DNA from: Sarcocystis neurona
Lineage: Eukaryota > Apicomplexa > Conoidasida > Eucoccidiorida > Sarcocystidae
Reading direction: 5' to 3'
Assembly: GCA_000727475.1 (NCBI GenBank)
Contig: KL647293.1
Span: 3,426,046-3,490,045 of the forward strand
Length of the DNA stretch: 64,000 nt
The translations under genes and the position numbers were made by a program. The notes beneath the pieces were generated by a model. The model ran no database searches. It was not told the origin of the DNA and saw only the letters and a program-made list of their open reading frames with translations. This document shows positions 23,901-32,530 of the stretch, in pieces; position 1 is the stretch's first letter, and every line of letters begins with the position of its first letter.

Positions 23901-26900
23901 TCTCTCATTTCTGTTCCTTTCCTCTCCCTCCCCGGTATCTTCCCTTCCCCCTTTCTTCCGCTATTTGTGTCTCTATCCATCTACACGTGTGGGACTTTTG
24001 CGAAGAGGTAGACTTGCGTGTGTGGTGTACGTACACCGTGTACGTACGTGGTGTACGTACATTGAAGGGAAGGTTGCTGCTCAGAGGAAAGAGACGTACG
24101 CAAGTCGCTCTGGGCCTCCAGCTGCATGCGCGCGTGCATCGGCAGAGGCGTATACATAGATGTGGACATGCTTCGACAGAAAGCTCAGCATTTGTTTTCT
24201 CAACAGCAGTAGAAAAACATGCATGCAGGTCCACTGTACCTCCTTCAGGTAGCCAACCCCGTCCCACCCACCATCGTTTTATTCCACGCGGTCACGATAC
24301 ACCTGGATTTCTAGATCTACATTTATCAATCTATCCATATATATATATATATATACGTCTATGCATATGTACATATACGTATATCTCTCTCTCTATCTAT
24401 CTGTACATATATATATATATATATGTGTATATATGTATGCAAAGCTGTGATAGTCTTACTGCAGGCATATCCAGCGCACGCACAAGTCGAGGAACTTCTT
24501 TTGGTGCTGGTGGCGTCTCAGCTGCTGCAGCAGACTCTGCTCCGAGTCCTCCATGCTGCCGCTGCTGCTGCATTTGCTCTCCCCCGCTGCACTGCCGCCA
24601 AATAACAGCACCAACGCGCGCGTCACCCCCCGCACATGCGCAGCCTCTCTCGCTTCTTCTTCTTCTTCTTCTCTTCCTTGACCTGCTGCTGGGGTTTCTG
24701 CGTCTTCCTCTGCTGCTGCTGGTGCAGCTGCGATGGGCGCTGCCGCACGAGGAACGGGCACGGCTGCTACGCGCAGGCCGCAGGCCGACGTTGCAAAAGC
24801 AGCAGCTGGCCAGCCGCAGAAGTCTGCGGCGCTGTTCTGTTGGCCCGCAGCGGTAGCAGCGGAAGGAGGAGGGCCTCGAGGAAGAGCAGCGGCACGAGGA
24901 CGTAGGAAAAATATAGGAAGAAGGTCCGCGCCTGCGGTCTGCTGCAGCTCTTGTTTTAGTCGTTCTTCGTAAGAATGCCAAGACCCAGCAGCACCTTTTG
25001 CTGCTGCATCCCTGTTGAGTTCCACTGCTGCTGCTCTTGCTTCCTCTGTGTGTAGTCGTGGACGGTCTGCCCCACCAGAGGCAACGATATCTTCTTTCTC
25101 GTGTTCCGTCTCTGCTGCAGCAGCTGAAGAGGGCGTGCTGCTGCTGAGCTGCTCGTTTTTCTCTTTAACACCAGCTGTTTCCACATCGTATGTGGGGAAC
25201 TCTCTCTGCTGCTGTTCGAGCAGCTGCTGCTGTTGCTGTTCCTCTTGGAGCTGCTGTTGTCGCTGCTGTTGCTGTAGCTGTTGGAAATGTTGCTGCTGGT
25301 TATATGAACCAGGCACTCCGCAAGGGCTGCTGCTGTGCTGCACCTCCATATCGACCCCACAAGCCTCTATATCAAGGGCTGCTTCGCTTGCTGCTGCCGT
25401 CGACGCTGCCTCTTCGTGTGCGGTGGCCGCTGCTGCTGCTTCTTCTTCTAAACAGACCCGCAGCTGCTGCAGCAGCACCTCGGCCTTTTCTGCTTCTCCT
25501 TCTCCTGTCACTGCAGCAGCAGCAGCAGGAGAGTCGCTGCTGTGCATCACCGTCGCCCTTCCTCCGGCCCTGCTGGCGGCGTGTTGCGCTGGACGCACCA
25601 GCAGCTGCTGTTCCTCGCGGATCCGGGAGAGGAGCCGCTCGACTATCGTCGTCTTGATTGCATGCGCCCCAGTTACCCCTGCCAAAAATTGCAACAAAGT
25701 CTCGAGCAGCGCATCTGTGGCATGCTGTCGCTGCTGCTGCTGCTGTCGCTGCTGCTGCTGCTGCCGACGCTGTGGCTGCTGCTGTTGCCGCTGTTGTTGC
25801 TGCTGTTGTTGCTGCTGCTGGTGTTGCTCCTGCTGATGCTGCTGCTGCTGCCGCTCTTGTCGCTGCTGCAGCAGGTGCTGCGTCAACTCGAGCAACACGG
25901 GCAGCAGCAGCTGCTGCAGTCTCTCTTTCGACTCCGTTCGAAAGTAGTAGTTTGCTGCTACCAGCAGCGCCAGCAGACAAGCTGCAGTTTCCTGCTGGCT
26001 TCTCTTGCTGCTGCTGCTCTTGTTGCTGCCCTCTGTCCCTGCTCCAGCAGCTGAAAGAGAAGAGGAAGCCAGCGACGCGAACGTTCTCTTCAGCGTTGCC
26101 GTTGCCGCACTGCTCACTGCTCGTGTGATATGCTCCTTGCTGCTTATCTTGCTGGTGCTGTTGTTGCTGCTGTTGCTGCTGCAGGAGCAGCAGGAGAGGA
26201 AAGGCAGCAGCAGGTCCATTACGTCGCTTGCTTCGAGCGCTTCTATCCATTTAATAGTAGCAACATGCGCCGCCTCTCGTACCTGGCCGTGCAGCAGCAG
26301 ACACCAGCGCATACACCAAAGACTTGTTGCTGGGTTTAAAGCAACAGATTTAGAAAGAAGTATTCACGCAGGGACTTGTCTGCAGCAGCTGGCAGCGCAC
26401 CCCACATTTTTCTGCAAGGGCTCAGCACCAGAAGTAGCAGCGGAAATTCGTCCACACAAAAACGACCAACCAGCAGCAGCAACAACAGCAGGCACCCGCT
26501 GGCACGCGTTTGCCGAAAAGCCGCCGCGACCATCGGGGGAACGTCCTGTACGTACGAGGCGCATGCAGTGACAGCAGCAGCGGAAGCGGCTTTCCTGTCG
26601 CTTCGCTTCCCAGCAGCAGCCAAGGAGGCGTCAAGCAGATATATGCAACAGCAGCAGGCGAGGAGGACGCTGCTTCTCTGCCCTTTTCTCTGCTCTCTCT
26701 CAGCAGCAGCAGGGGAGACGCAGAAGACATGCGTCACGCAGACGCACGCGGCAGGCGAAGACTCTCCGCGCAGCCCGGCCTCTCTTTGTCTGTCTTCCCT
26801 TCGCTCTTATTAATAACCACCAATAGAAAGGGAATTTCTTGTTTTGCTGTTTCTTCTGCAAGAAGACTTCCTACAAGGCAAAAGAGACGCACTTCCTCTC

Positions 26901-28512
26901 TCTTTTTGTTTACTTCGTAGGACACCGACAACTATCTGTCTGTGGCCACTACCCATTTCCTATTTCTCTGTCCCTAACAGCTTTCCCCTCTTCTCTGTTT
27001 TCTCCGCTTTCTTCTCTATCTGACCATCTCCTTTCCTGCGTTTCCCCCCCTCTTTTTCTCCCTCTATTGCCCCCTGTCCACATACACGCATGTGTATTCG
27101 CAGCTCCCTCTACAGACGTTCAAACAGACGGCCGGATGGCCTGCAGGAAACGAAACTCTTCTTCTGTGTGTGTGTCCGTGTGTGTAGGTGTGTATTTCTC
27201 TCTTCCTCCCTTCACGTGTAGATGCGCGTAGATATACTCCTATAAATGGGCAGCCAAAAGAGCTGGCAAGGTACTACAGGCAGATGAGATAAAGAGGGGC
27301 ACGCCGGCTTGTTGTTCATGAAAATCATCCACAAATTCTGCCCTAAATCAGTCCGCCCATCTCGGCTCCCAATATTCACTTTTACGTGTACATATATATA
27401 TATCATCTTACACATATACGTAACTGCGCTGATATACATACGCATACACATATATATATGGTGGACATATGCATGCACAGGCGTACATATCACATATATA
27501 CATATATATGTACGTATCTTCACGTCCATGTATATATGTATATACATACATCTACATATATATGTACATATATAGAGAGAGAGACAGAGAGAGAAGCGTA
27601 AGGTTAGAAAGGAAGCCCGTTGCAATGGCTTGATGAGCAAAGCATCTACATATATATATATATATATATACGTAGGCATACTGGGCATATACATATGAAT
27701 ACGTATAGTCACATATATGTATATGTATATATATGAGTGTAGAGGCCGTTCGGTTTGGTTTCTCTTTTTTTACTTCTTTGTCGGTGCTGGTGAGGCGTTG
27801 AACAAGAGCAGGAAGTAGCGCGTCTTTGTATAACGCAGGACCGCGAGGTTTTTGTGTATGAACGGGAGCGGTGTCCTGCTGTAGCTGCTTCTTCAAATTT
27901 ACGTCTCCAGGAGACCCGTGCTGCAGCTCCTGCTGCGGCTGTTGCTGCTGCTGCCGAAATGTGGGGAGAGAAGGAGAAGAAGGAGACGGAGAAGAAGGAG
28001 CAGCAGCAGCTAGTGCGTCGCCAAGAGCAGCAGCAACAAGCAGAGCTCGTGCCGCAACCAACGGGTGGGCATCAAGAATCCGCGCATGTAATGCGGGAAC
28101 GAAGACGCTGAGGCCTAGGCAACAGCAGCAGCAGCAATCCAAAGAAAACGAGAGCAGCTATAGCCGCAACACGAACAAAAGGGAAAAGAAGAAAAAGAAG
28201 AAGCAATGCCACGACAAAGGTAGAACAGTAGTCCAGCTTCAGCAGCAAAGCAGAGAGAAGACAGCAGCAGCACTCACACACAAGACAAGCAGCAGCAGTC
28301 GTACGAAGCAGAAGCAGCTGCAGTCATGCGAAGAAGAAGCAGCTGCAGTCACACGAAGAACAAGCAGCAGCAGAAACGCTATTTAATGGAGCAGCAGCTG
28401 CTACAAGAGCAGCAGGAGCAAAGCGAGGAATGCTACTATTCGAAGACCCACCACAGCACTACGTGTTACAAGAACGGCAGCACAGAAGCGGCAGCAACAG
28501 GTACATATATAC

Positions 28513-28548
<36 letters not shown>

Positions 28549-30409
28549 TAACAACAAAACACACAGACACACATATTACAGAATCACACCCACACATACG
28601 TATATATGTATATATGCATATATATATATACAGACAGAGACACAGACACACACACTCATACACATGTATACAGATATAAATATATATATATAAAGAGAGA
28701 GGAACACACACACACACACACACACACACGCAGATGTATATAAATATATATATATATATATATGTGTATATATAGAGGATGTTTGGTCGTTCTTGTGAAT
28801 ACGTTTACTCGTAGTGCGTGGTAGATTCTGTGAGGTGACTCCTGTAGAAGAAAATTTAGAAGTATTTGAAGAGAGAAACTTCTCCATCTTTGGCGCACGA
28901 AGTTGGTATCCACAAAGAGGTGTCGACAAAAAGGCAGGAAAACAGTTGAAAATTCATCTACATAGTGGTAGACAGGACATCCCTCAGCTATTCTCATATC
29001 TCCATATATATATATGTGTCGACGTATGCGTATATATTTATTCACATACGTCTACCCCAGGACACAGAGAAGTATAAGTAACATCCATTCATACATATAT
29101 ATATATATAGCGAGAGAGATAGATATGTATGGGTATGTGTATCACCTATGTATATCTTTATACGCATACATGTGCGTACAGATATTTTATATATTTATAT
29201 AAAAAGACGCCTATACATATATGCGTATGAATGCACTTCCTATATATATATATATATATGTACACTCGTGTGTACATATTTCTTGTATATAAAAGTGTAT
29301 TTGCCTATTCAAATATACATATATATATGTGACTATGTATGGATTTTCATAATAGGATATCTGAGAGTTTGAAAGCTACAGAAGGCGAATGAAGGGCGGA
29401 AATAAGAGAAATTCCTTGCCATCACCTCGCCAACAATATACTCCACAAGTAGATATCCTTCGTTATGGTATACGTATATATGTCTTCTCTATTTACGTGT
29501 GATCCTTCGTAGAGAAAGATATACACATACTTGTGTGTATGGCTGTGAATATACATAAAAATATACAGACACGAAGATAGAGAGATGTGGCCAGATACGC
29601 CTGTTTTCTACACAAAGTACTGGTAGTACCTACCGGTACACATGCAAATGAAAATCCATATATATATATATATATATGTATATATATGTATATTATCTAC
29701 ATGAAAGTCTACTTAAAAGGACCAAGGATGACACAGGGGCAACTTTTCAAGTTTTGTGGTTGCTAATATATTTTTGACTCGTACAAATTTGCACCTCGGC
29801 GTGGGGAGAGAAAAAGCCGCACCTTCTGCCTTGATGCAGCCTCTTCCTTTGACGCGGAGAATTCGCAGCACTTCGTCAAAAGCAGCCACGTGTAGCGTCG
29901 CACTGCTGCCTCCTTTGCTGCTGTTGCTTCCTCTTGAGAAGCCGGTACTGCTGCCGGCTCTGCTGCTGCTGCAGCGCTGCGCCAGTGCCCCGCCTGAGAG
30001 GAAGCAGCTGCCTGACGTGGCGGCAGAGGGCTGCTGCAGCTGCTTCAGCAGCTCGGCAGTAAAGTACTTGCCCACCGAAGTGCGTTCTTCTCCCGCAGCC
30101 GAAGCAGGAGGAACAGCAGCAGAGCCCGTGTCCCTGCTACTGTTGTATGCTGCTGCTATTGCTGCTTCATACGCCGCTGTGCCAGCCGTTAGCGCCGCAG
30201 CAGCAGCAGCAACGGCGCAGGGCGCAGCCGCGGCGGTAGCGCAGCCTCTGCTCTCCCCGGCAGCAACAGGGGAAGCAGGCGGAGGAGTGGCAGCGGCAGC
30301 AGGGGAAACGGTAGGAATAGCAGCAGCAAGTCCCGCCGACGCGGCCAAAGGAAACGCAGTAGCAGCAGCAGAAGCAGCAGGTGCCTGCGGTTCTCTATTC
30401 GGCTGCCAC
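15407..30409 (-). CDS. RRP12: RRP12-like (NUC173 family) HEAT-repeat ribosome-biogenesis protein, 5' incomplete
   Basis: Ten exons join with matching phase: 30409-29823, 28114-27774, 26282-24460, 23799-23684, 22775-22205, 22031-21502, 20759-20106, 19442-18271, 17668-17574 and 15812-15407, giving about 2098 codons including the TGA at 15407. The order of conserved blocks follows RRP12: an early KYFTAELLKQL block, VREAAHVATIKW, a TGAHAIKTTIVERLLSRI helix, the VGKWLSGYLPLLLQLYE block, EIKGALQLCRDAV, LQPWITSLLINTL with LANVCTQLLLCMSR, then VVVVESIFEILRQQM and a basic/acidic tail. RRP12 proteins are nucleolar HEAT-repeat factors needed for pre-ribosome maturation and export; the role here is inferred from family. 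Long Gln, Ala and Ser runs interrupt the helices. Start codon and first exon(s) were not found upstream of 30409. Another HEAT-repeat family is the main alternative. Confidence 0.8.
15840..16618 (+). other. Antisense CAG-rich open frame inside an RRP12-like intron
   Basis: The plus strand carries an uninterrupted Gln/Ser/Lys-rich frame to a stop at 16616-16618, antisense to the intron between 17574 and 15812. It contains repeated AGCAGCAAACACACGGCAG-type units. The tail is less repetitive (EEEKREVRFFRKKTEAPVKK, then EFLFLSVKETSCTAVNSC). There is no good ATG or splice evidence. It is either intronic CTG sequence of the minus-strand gene or part of an overlapping plus-strand gene. Confidence 0.3.
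17574..17668 (-). CDS. RRP12: RRP12-like gene, short exon
   Basis: Acceptor GTTGCTTGCAG, phase 0 start; ends in phase 2 at CTCT|GTGAGT. It codes AGEELALRRAVATALLNQ and CLGKNILKSSFLS. A second frame is open across the same bases. This frame was chosen because it is phase-compatible on both sides. Confidence 0.55.
17700..18020. repeat. Tandem ~57-bp repeat in an intron of the RRP12-like gene
   Basis: About three imperfect units of a CAG-rich element (AGCAGCAAGGTCAGCAGATG followed by TAGCAGCAGATGCAGAAG) on the plus strand between 17780 and 17930, with decayed copies around it. On the gene's sense strand it is CTG/CTAC-rich and runs up to the acceptor at 17669. One sense frame would give an Ala/Ser/Thr repeat (SADLAATSTAAAASA), so inclusion in the mRNA is not excluded. 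Confidence 0.6.
18271..19442 (-). CDS. RRP12: RRP12-like gene exon
   Basis: Starts with two bases after GAGACAG (completing Asp) and ends in phase 0 at GCTGCC|GTAAGA. It codes KVEAWRSGAAVQPLVQQ, Gln and Ala runs, CLVKWWCAELRGSCQQVG, AHAFSFLLLQL, LQPWITSLLINTLVHALG, AGSLAAMVALLLPLEALL and EKVLANVCTQLLLCMSR. These match, in order, the late HEAT helices of RRP12. Confidence 0.7.
20106..20759 (-). CDS. RRP12: RRP12-like gene exon
   Basis: Starts with two bases after ATACAG and ends in phase 1 at CACG|GTAACT. The first 40 residues are conserved-looking (EEEKEIKGALQLCRDAV, then KHTPARLRLLRRL). The rest is an Ala/Ser/Glu-rich insert, including an AATAEGAAPSEAAATAEAA-type stretch, ending SSKDEEDALLAALH. 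Confidence 0.7.
21282..21486. repeat. Degenerate GCATGCA-containing repeats in an intron
   Basis: Units of roughly 35-40 bp with a GAACGCATGCA or GAGTGCATGCA core and an AGCAGCTA or CAGTCAGCT half recur about five or six times. They lie between RRP12-like exons 22031-21502 and 20759-20106. Confidence 0.6.
21502..22031 (-). CDS. RRP12: RRP12-like gene exon with the conserved W-L-P block
   Basis: The acceptor is preceded by five CTG units (TGCTGCTCCTGCAG). It starts with one base, giving LLGDLLCAVAACLQRYM, then a Gln/Ser run, VGKWLSGYLPLLLQLYE and an acidic spacer ending AEKDIFNALVLLNAASG. The chosen donor is CTAA|GTGACA (phase 1, fits the next exon). A stronger-looking GACAT|GTGAGT seven bases on does not fit the phase. 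Confidence 0.7.
22205..22775 (-). CDS. RRP12: RRP12-like gene exon
   Basis: Acceptor GTCTCTGCAG; starts with two bases (completing Asp), ends in phase 2 at a perfect donor GCAC|GTAAGT. It codes VNTCASLFLSFLRRAVKYC, a Gln spacer, ILCLRLLLQEALFLLLQCM, a Pro/Ala spacer and VLLPLLQQQLLHQKLTAAH. This corresponds to the central helices before the conserved W..LP..L block. Confidence 0.65.
23000..23680. other. Intronic stretch of the RRP12-like gene
   Basis: No exon seen. It holds TA microsatellite (23160-23260), several GCATGC motifs (23265-23340) and purine-rich sequence. Confidence 0.4.
23684..23799 (-). CDS. RRP12: RRP12-like gene, short exon
   Basis: Predicted from phase and content: about 38 codons (VLSVGGFSAGFLSAAL, then LPFDMQQVPLPLASVAC), starting with one base and ending in phase 1 at GTG|GTATGT. 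The acceptor (AAAAAAGGAGAG) has a purine-rich, poor context, so the 5' edge may be wrong. It fills the gap expected between the flanking conserved blocks. Confidence 0.5.
24460..26282 (-). CDS. RRP12: RRP12-like gene, large exon with polyglutamine insert
   Basis: Starts in phase 0 after CACGGCCAG with VREAAHVATIKWIEALEAS, completing the HEAT helix of the previous exon. It then codes ETAACLLALLVAANYYF, ERLQQLLLPVLLELTQHLL, a Gln run of about 60 residues, and TGAHAIKTTIVERLLSRI. A long Ala/Glu/Gln segment follows, then VRGVTRALVLLFGG and DLCVRWICL. It ends at CTGCA|GTAAGA in phase 2; an in-frame TAA lies at that donor, so splicing is required. Confidence 0.75.
27774..28114 (-). CDS. RRP12: RRP12-like gene, exon 2 as numbered here
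   Basis: The acceptor follows a CTG run (TGCTGCTGTTGCCTAG). The exon starts with two bases, which completes a Gly codon with the previous exon, and ends in phase 0 at GAA|GTAAAA. It codes LSVFVPALHARILDAHP, a Ser/Pro/Gln spacer and LYKDALLPALVQRLTSTDKE. The last helix continues directly into the next exon. Confidence 0.75.
29823..30409 (-). CDS. RRP12: RRP12-like gene, first recognised exon
   Basis: Acceptor GTGTGCAG; begins with one base and ends in phase 1 at CAGAAG|GTGCGG. The first part is Ala/Pro-rich. The conserved part is KYFTAELLKQLQQP, then a Ser/Gly run and HVAAFDEVLRILRVKGRG, matching the early YF..L and following helix of RRP12 proteins. The true N-terminus must lie upstream; Ala-rich and Leu-rich open frames at 30410-30850 could contain it but have no ATG in a convincing context. 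Confidence 0.65.
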
Positions 30410-32089
30410 CTGCACACGTCGCGGCAGCAAGGTCAACAGCAGCAGCAACACCAGAAAACGAAAGAAGGATGCGTCTAGCAGCGGAAGTTGCAGCGGGCAC
30501 ACATCAACCGCAGCAGCAGGTAGACAGCAGCAGAAACAAATACGCACGACAGCAGCAACAGATGCACAGGGCAGCAGCGATAGCAGCGGGTCCAGAGGTG
30601 TAGCGTCGCGCCCCCATTGCGAGTCCCGCTCGACCACTCGCTGTAGCACGCGCAGCAGCAGCAGCAGATGCTCCAAGAGCAACGACAGCAGCAATGAAGG
30701 CAGTTCTCGACGCAGCAAGAGCAGCGGAAGCAGCAGCAATCCGCACAGCAGCAGAGGCAGTTGTCTCTGTTGCAGTTGCAGCAGCAGCCGAGTCACGGCA
30801 AGAGAGACTGTAGCGCGCAAGCAGCAGCAGCAGCTATCCTGCAGCAGGCGATTTTTGACACTGTTAGCACGCGTTTCTTCTGCTGCTGCTGCGTCCTCTG
30901 CTGCTGTTGCTGGTGCTGCCTCGGGGCTCCTGCTGTTGCTGCCTTCGACAGAGGCGTGGCGACAGCAGGCAGCTCACTACGTCAGGCCGGGGAAAAAGCA
31001 GCAGTCACTACGCATGAGAACGCCAGCGAGAGACAGCCGCACGCACAGAGACGCACGGGCGCCAGACACGCAAGTCTACCGAAGAGCCTCTATTCTTTAA
31101 AGAAAAGTGCCCTTATATGGACTACGGCAAACAGATGCATGCGACGGAAAGTAGCGAGCACGAGAAAATATATATATATATATATACACAAATATATACA
31201 TATATATATATATATATGCGCGGCGTGGTTTATCTACGTACAAATCTACGGGCACAACCACACACACAGACACACGTATGCGGAGATATGTATGCACCGG
31301 CCCTATGTAGAATCCGCCTTCTTCCAAACACACATAGGAAGAAATTTGTCTATTCACCCACGTAGGTATATATCTATAGATATATAGGCATATGCACAGA
31401 AGAAACTATAAATATATATACACACACTTATGTAGAAACAGAGGTTTTCTTCAAATACACGTACGCAAAAACTTGTCATTTTACACATGTCGGTATATAT
31501 TTATACACAGGCATAGGCACAGAAAACAGCGTACGCATATATATACATATATATGCATACGCACAGACGGAAACATATATATATATGTATATATACGCAG
31601 GAATATGTGTATAGAAGTAGCCGTACAATTTAGAAATGGGACAGTACGACCGCAAGAGCCTGATCTGCCGCGTGCTTTCCTTTTAAGCAAAATCTCGTGC
31701 AATAGCATTTTACGTGTCTCTCTTTATGAGTATATATATATGTATCAACGATGTCTACACATATATATATATATATACACATGAATGTATAGACGTATAC
31801 GTGTGTGCAATGGCATATTTGTTCTGCTCTCCCTTTCTTTAAAAGTATATACACGTACACATATATATGTGTGTACATTAGTAGTTGATCTATCTATACA
31901 TACGTGTGTGTATACATATGTATATGCATATAGATTTATATACATCTTGACAGGTATGTACGTGTTGAAAGCGAGACAAACACATACGCGTAGATAAAAA
32001 AGAAACGAATGCAGATATGTAACAGTGGAGTTGTACAGTTGCCCACGAATTTCCGAAGTTTCTGTCTTTTCTTGAAAAGAAGGACTCTT
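30410..32089. other. Region between the two large genes; unlocated 5' end of the RRP12-like gene
   Basis: CAG (plus) tracts at 30420-30960, then TA microsatellites 31160-31600 and 31725-31950. Minus-strand frames at 30500-30850 are Ala-rich or Leu-rich and lack an ATG. The promoter and first exon of the RRP12-like gene should be here, but I cannot place them. Confidence 0.4.
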
Positions 32090-32530
32090 TCATGGATTTG
32101 AGACTGACGGGGTATTTTCTCCGATGCTGCTGCTTCCGCACCTAAGTTCTTTGTCCTCCGCCTCTTCTTTTTTTTCCGCTTCTTTTTTTTCTTCGAGCGA
32201 CTGCTGCAGGCGCCTTTGCTGCTGCTGCTGCACTTCCTCCTCCATTTCCTGCCCGCGCTCCTCACCCCTCCCCGTCTCTTCTCGCTGCTGCCGGTGGTGG
32301 GCCGCTGCTGCGGTTGCTGTTGCCGGTGCAGCAGCAGCAGAAAGAGGAAGAGACGCAGGGGCGGCAGGAGAAGGAGGAGGAGGAGGTAGAGAAGCTGCAG
32401 CAGATTTGACTGCGACGCGGACTTCTTCAGAGAGGGGAAAAGACGAAAAAAGAAGGCAAAACTGCTTCTCTGACAGCTGCTGCTGCAACAAGGCAAGCAG
32501 TCGAAACGCAGCGCTCCTGTTCGGATGCGG
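32090..32530 (-). CDS. XMAP215-like gene exon 5 (end of third TOG and C-terminus)
   Basis: Acceptor TGTGTGACAG, phase 0. PHPNRSAAFRLLALLQQQLS and EEVRVAVKSAAA close the TOG domain, followed by Pro/Ala, Gln and Glu/Lys-rich sequence and TGA at 32090-32092. A donor-like CTTAG|GTGCGG at 32142 offers an alternative end, so more 3' sequence cannot be excluded. Animal homologues have further domains C-terminal to this point. Confidence 0.75.
   Translation of the reverse strand, partial: PHPNRSAAFRLLALLQQQLSEKQFCLLFSSFPLSEEVRVAVKSAAASLPPPPPSPAAPASLPLSAAAAPATATAAAAHHRQQREETGRGEERGQEMEEEVQQQQQRRLQQSLEEKKEAEKKEEAEDKELRCGSSSIGENTPSVSNP

Noticed and set aside
24456..26312. Initial idea that this exon was a further TOG domain of the XMAP215-like gene
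   Set aside because: The order of blocks before and after it follows RRP12, the XMAP215-like frame already has a stop at 32090, and the phases chain it to downstream RRP12-like exons.
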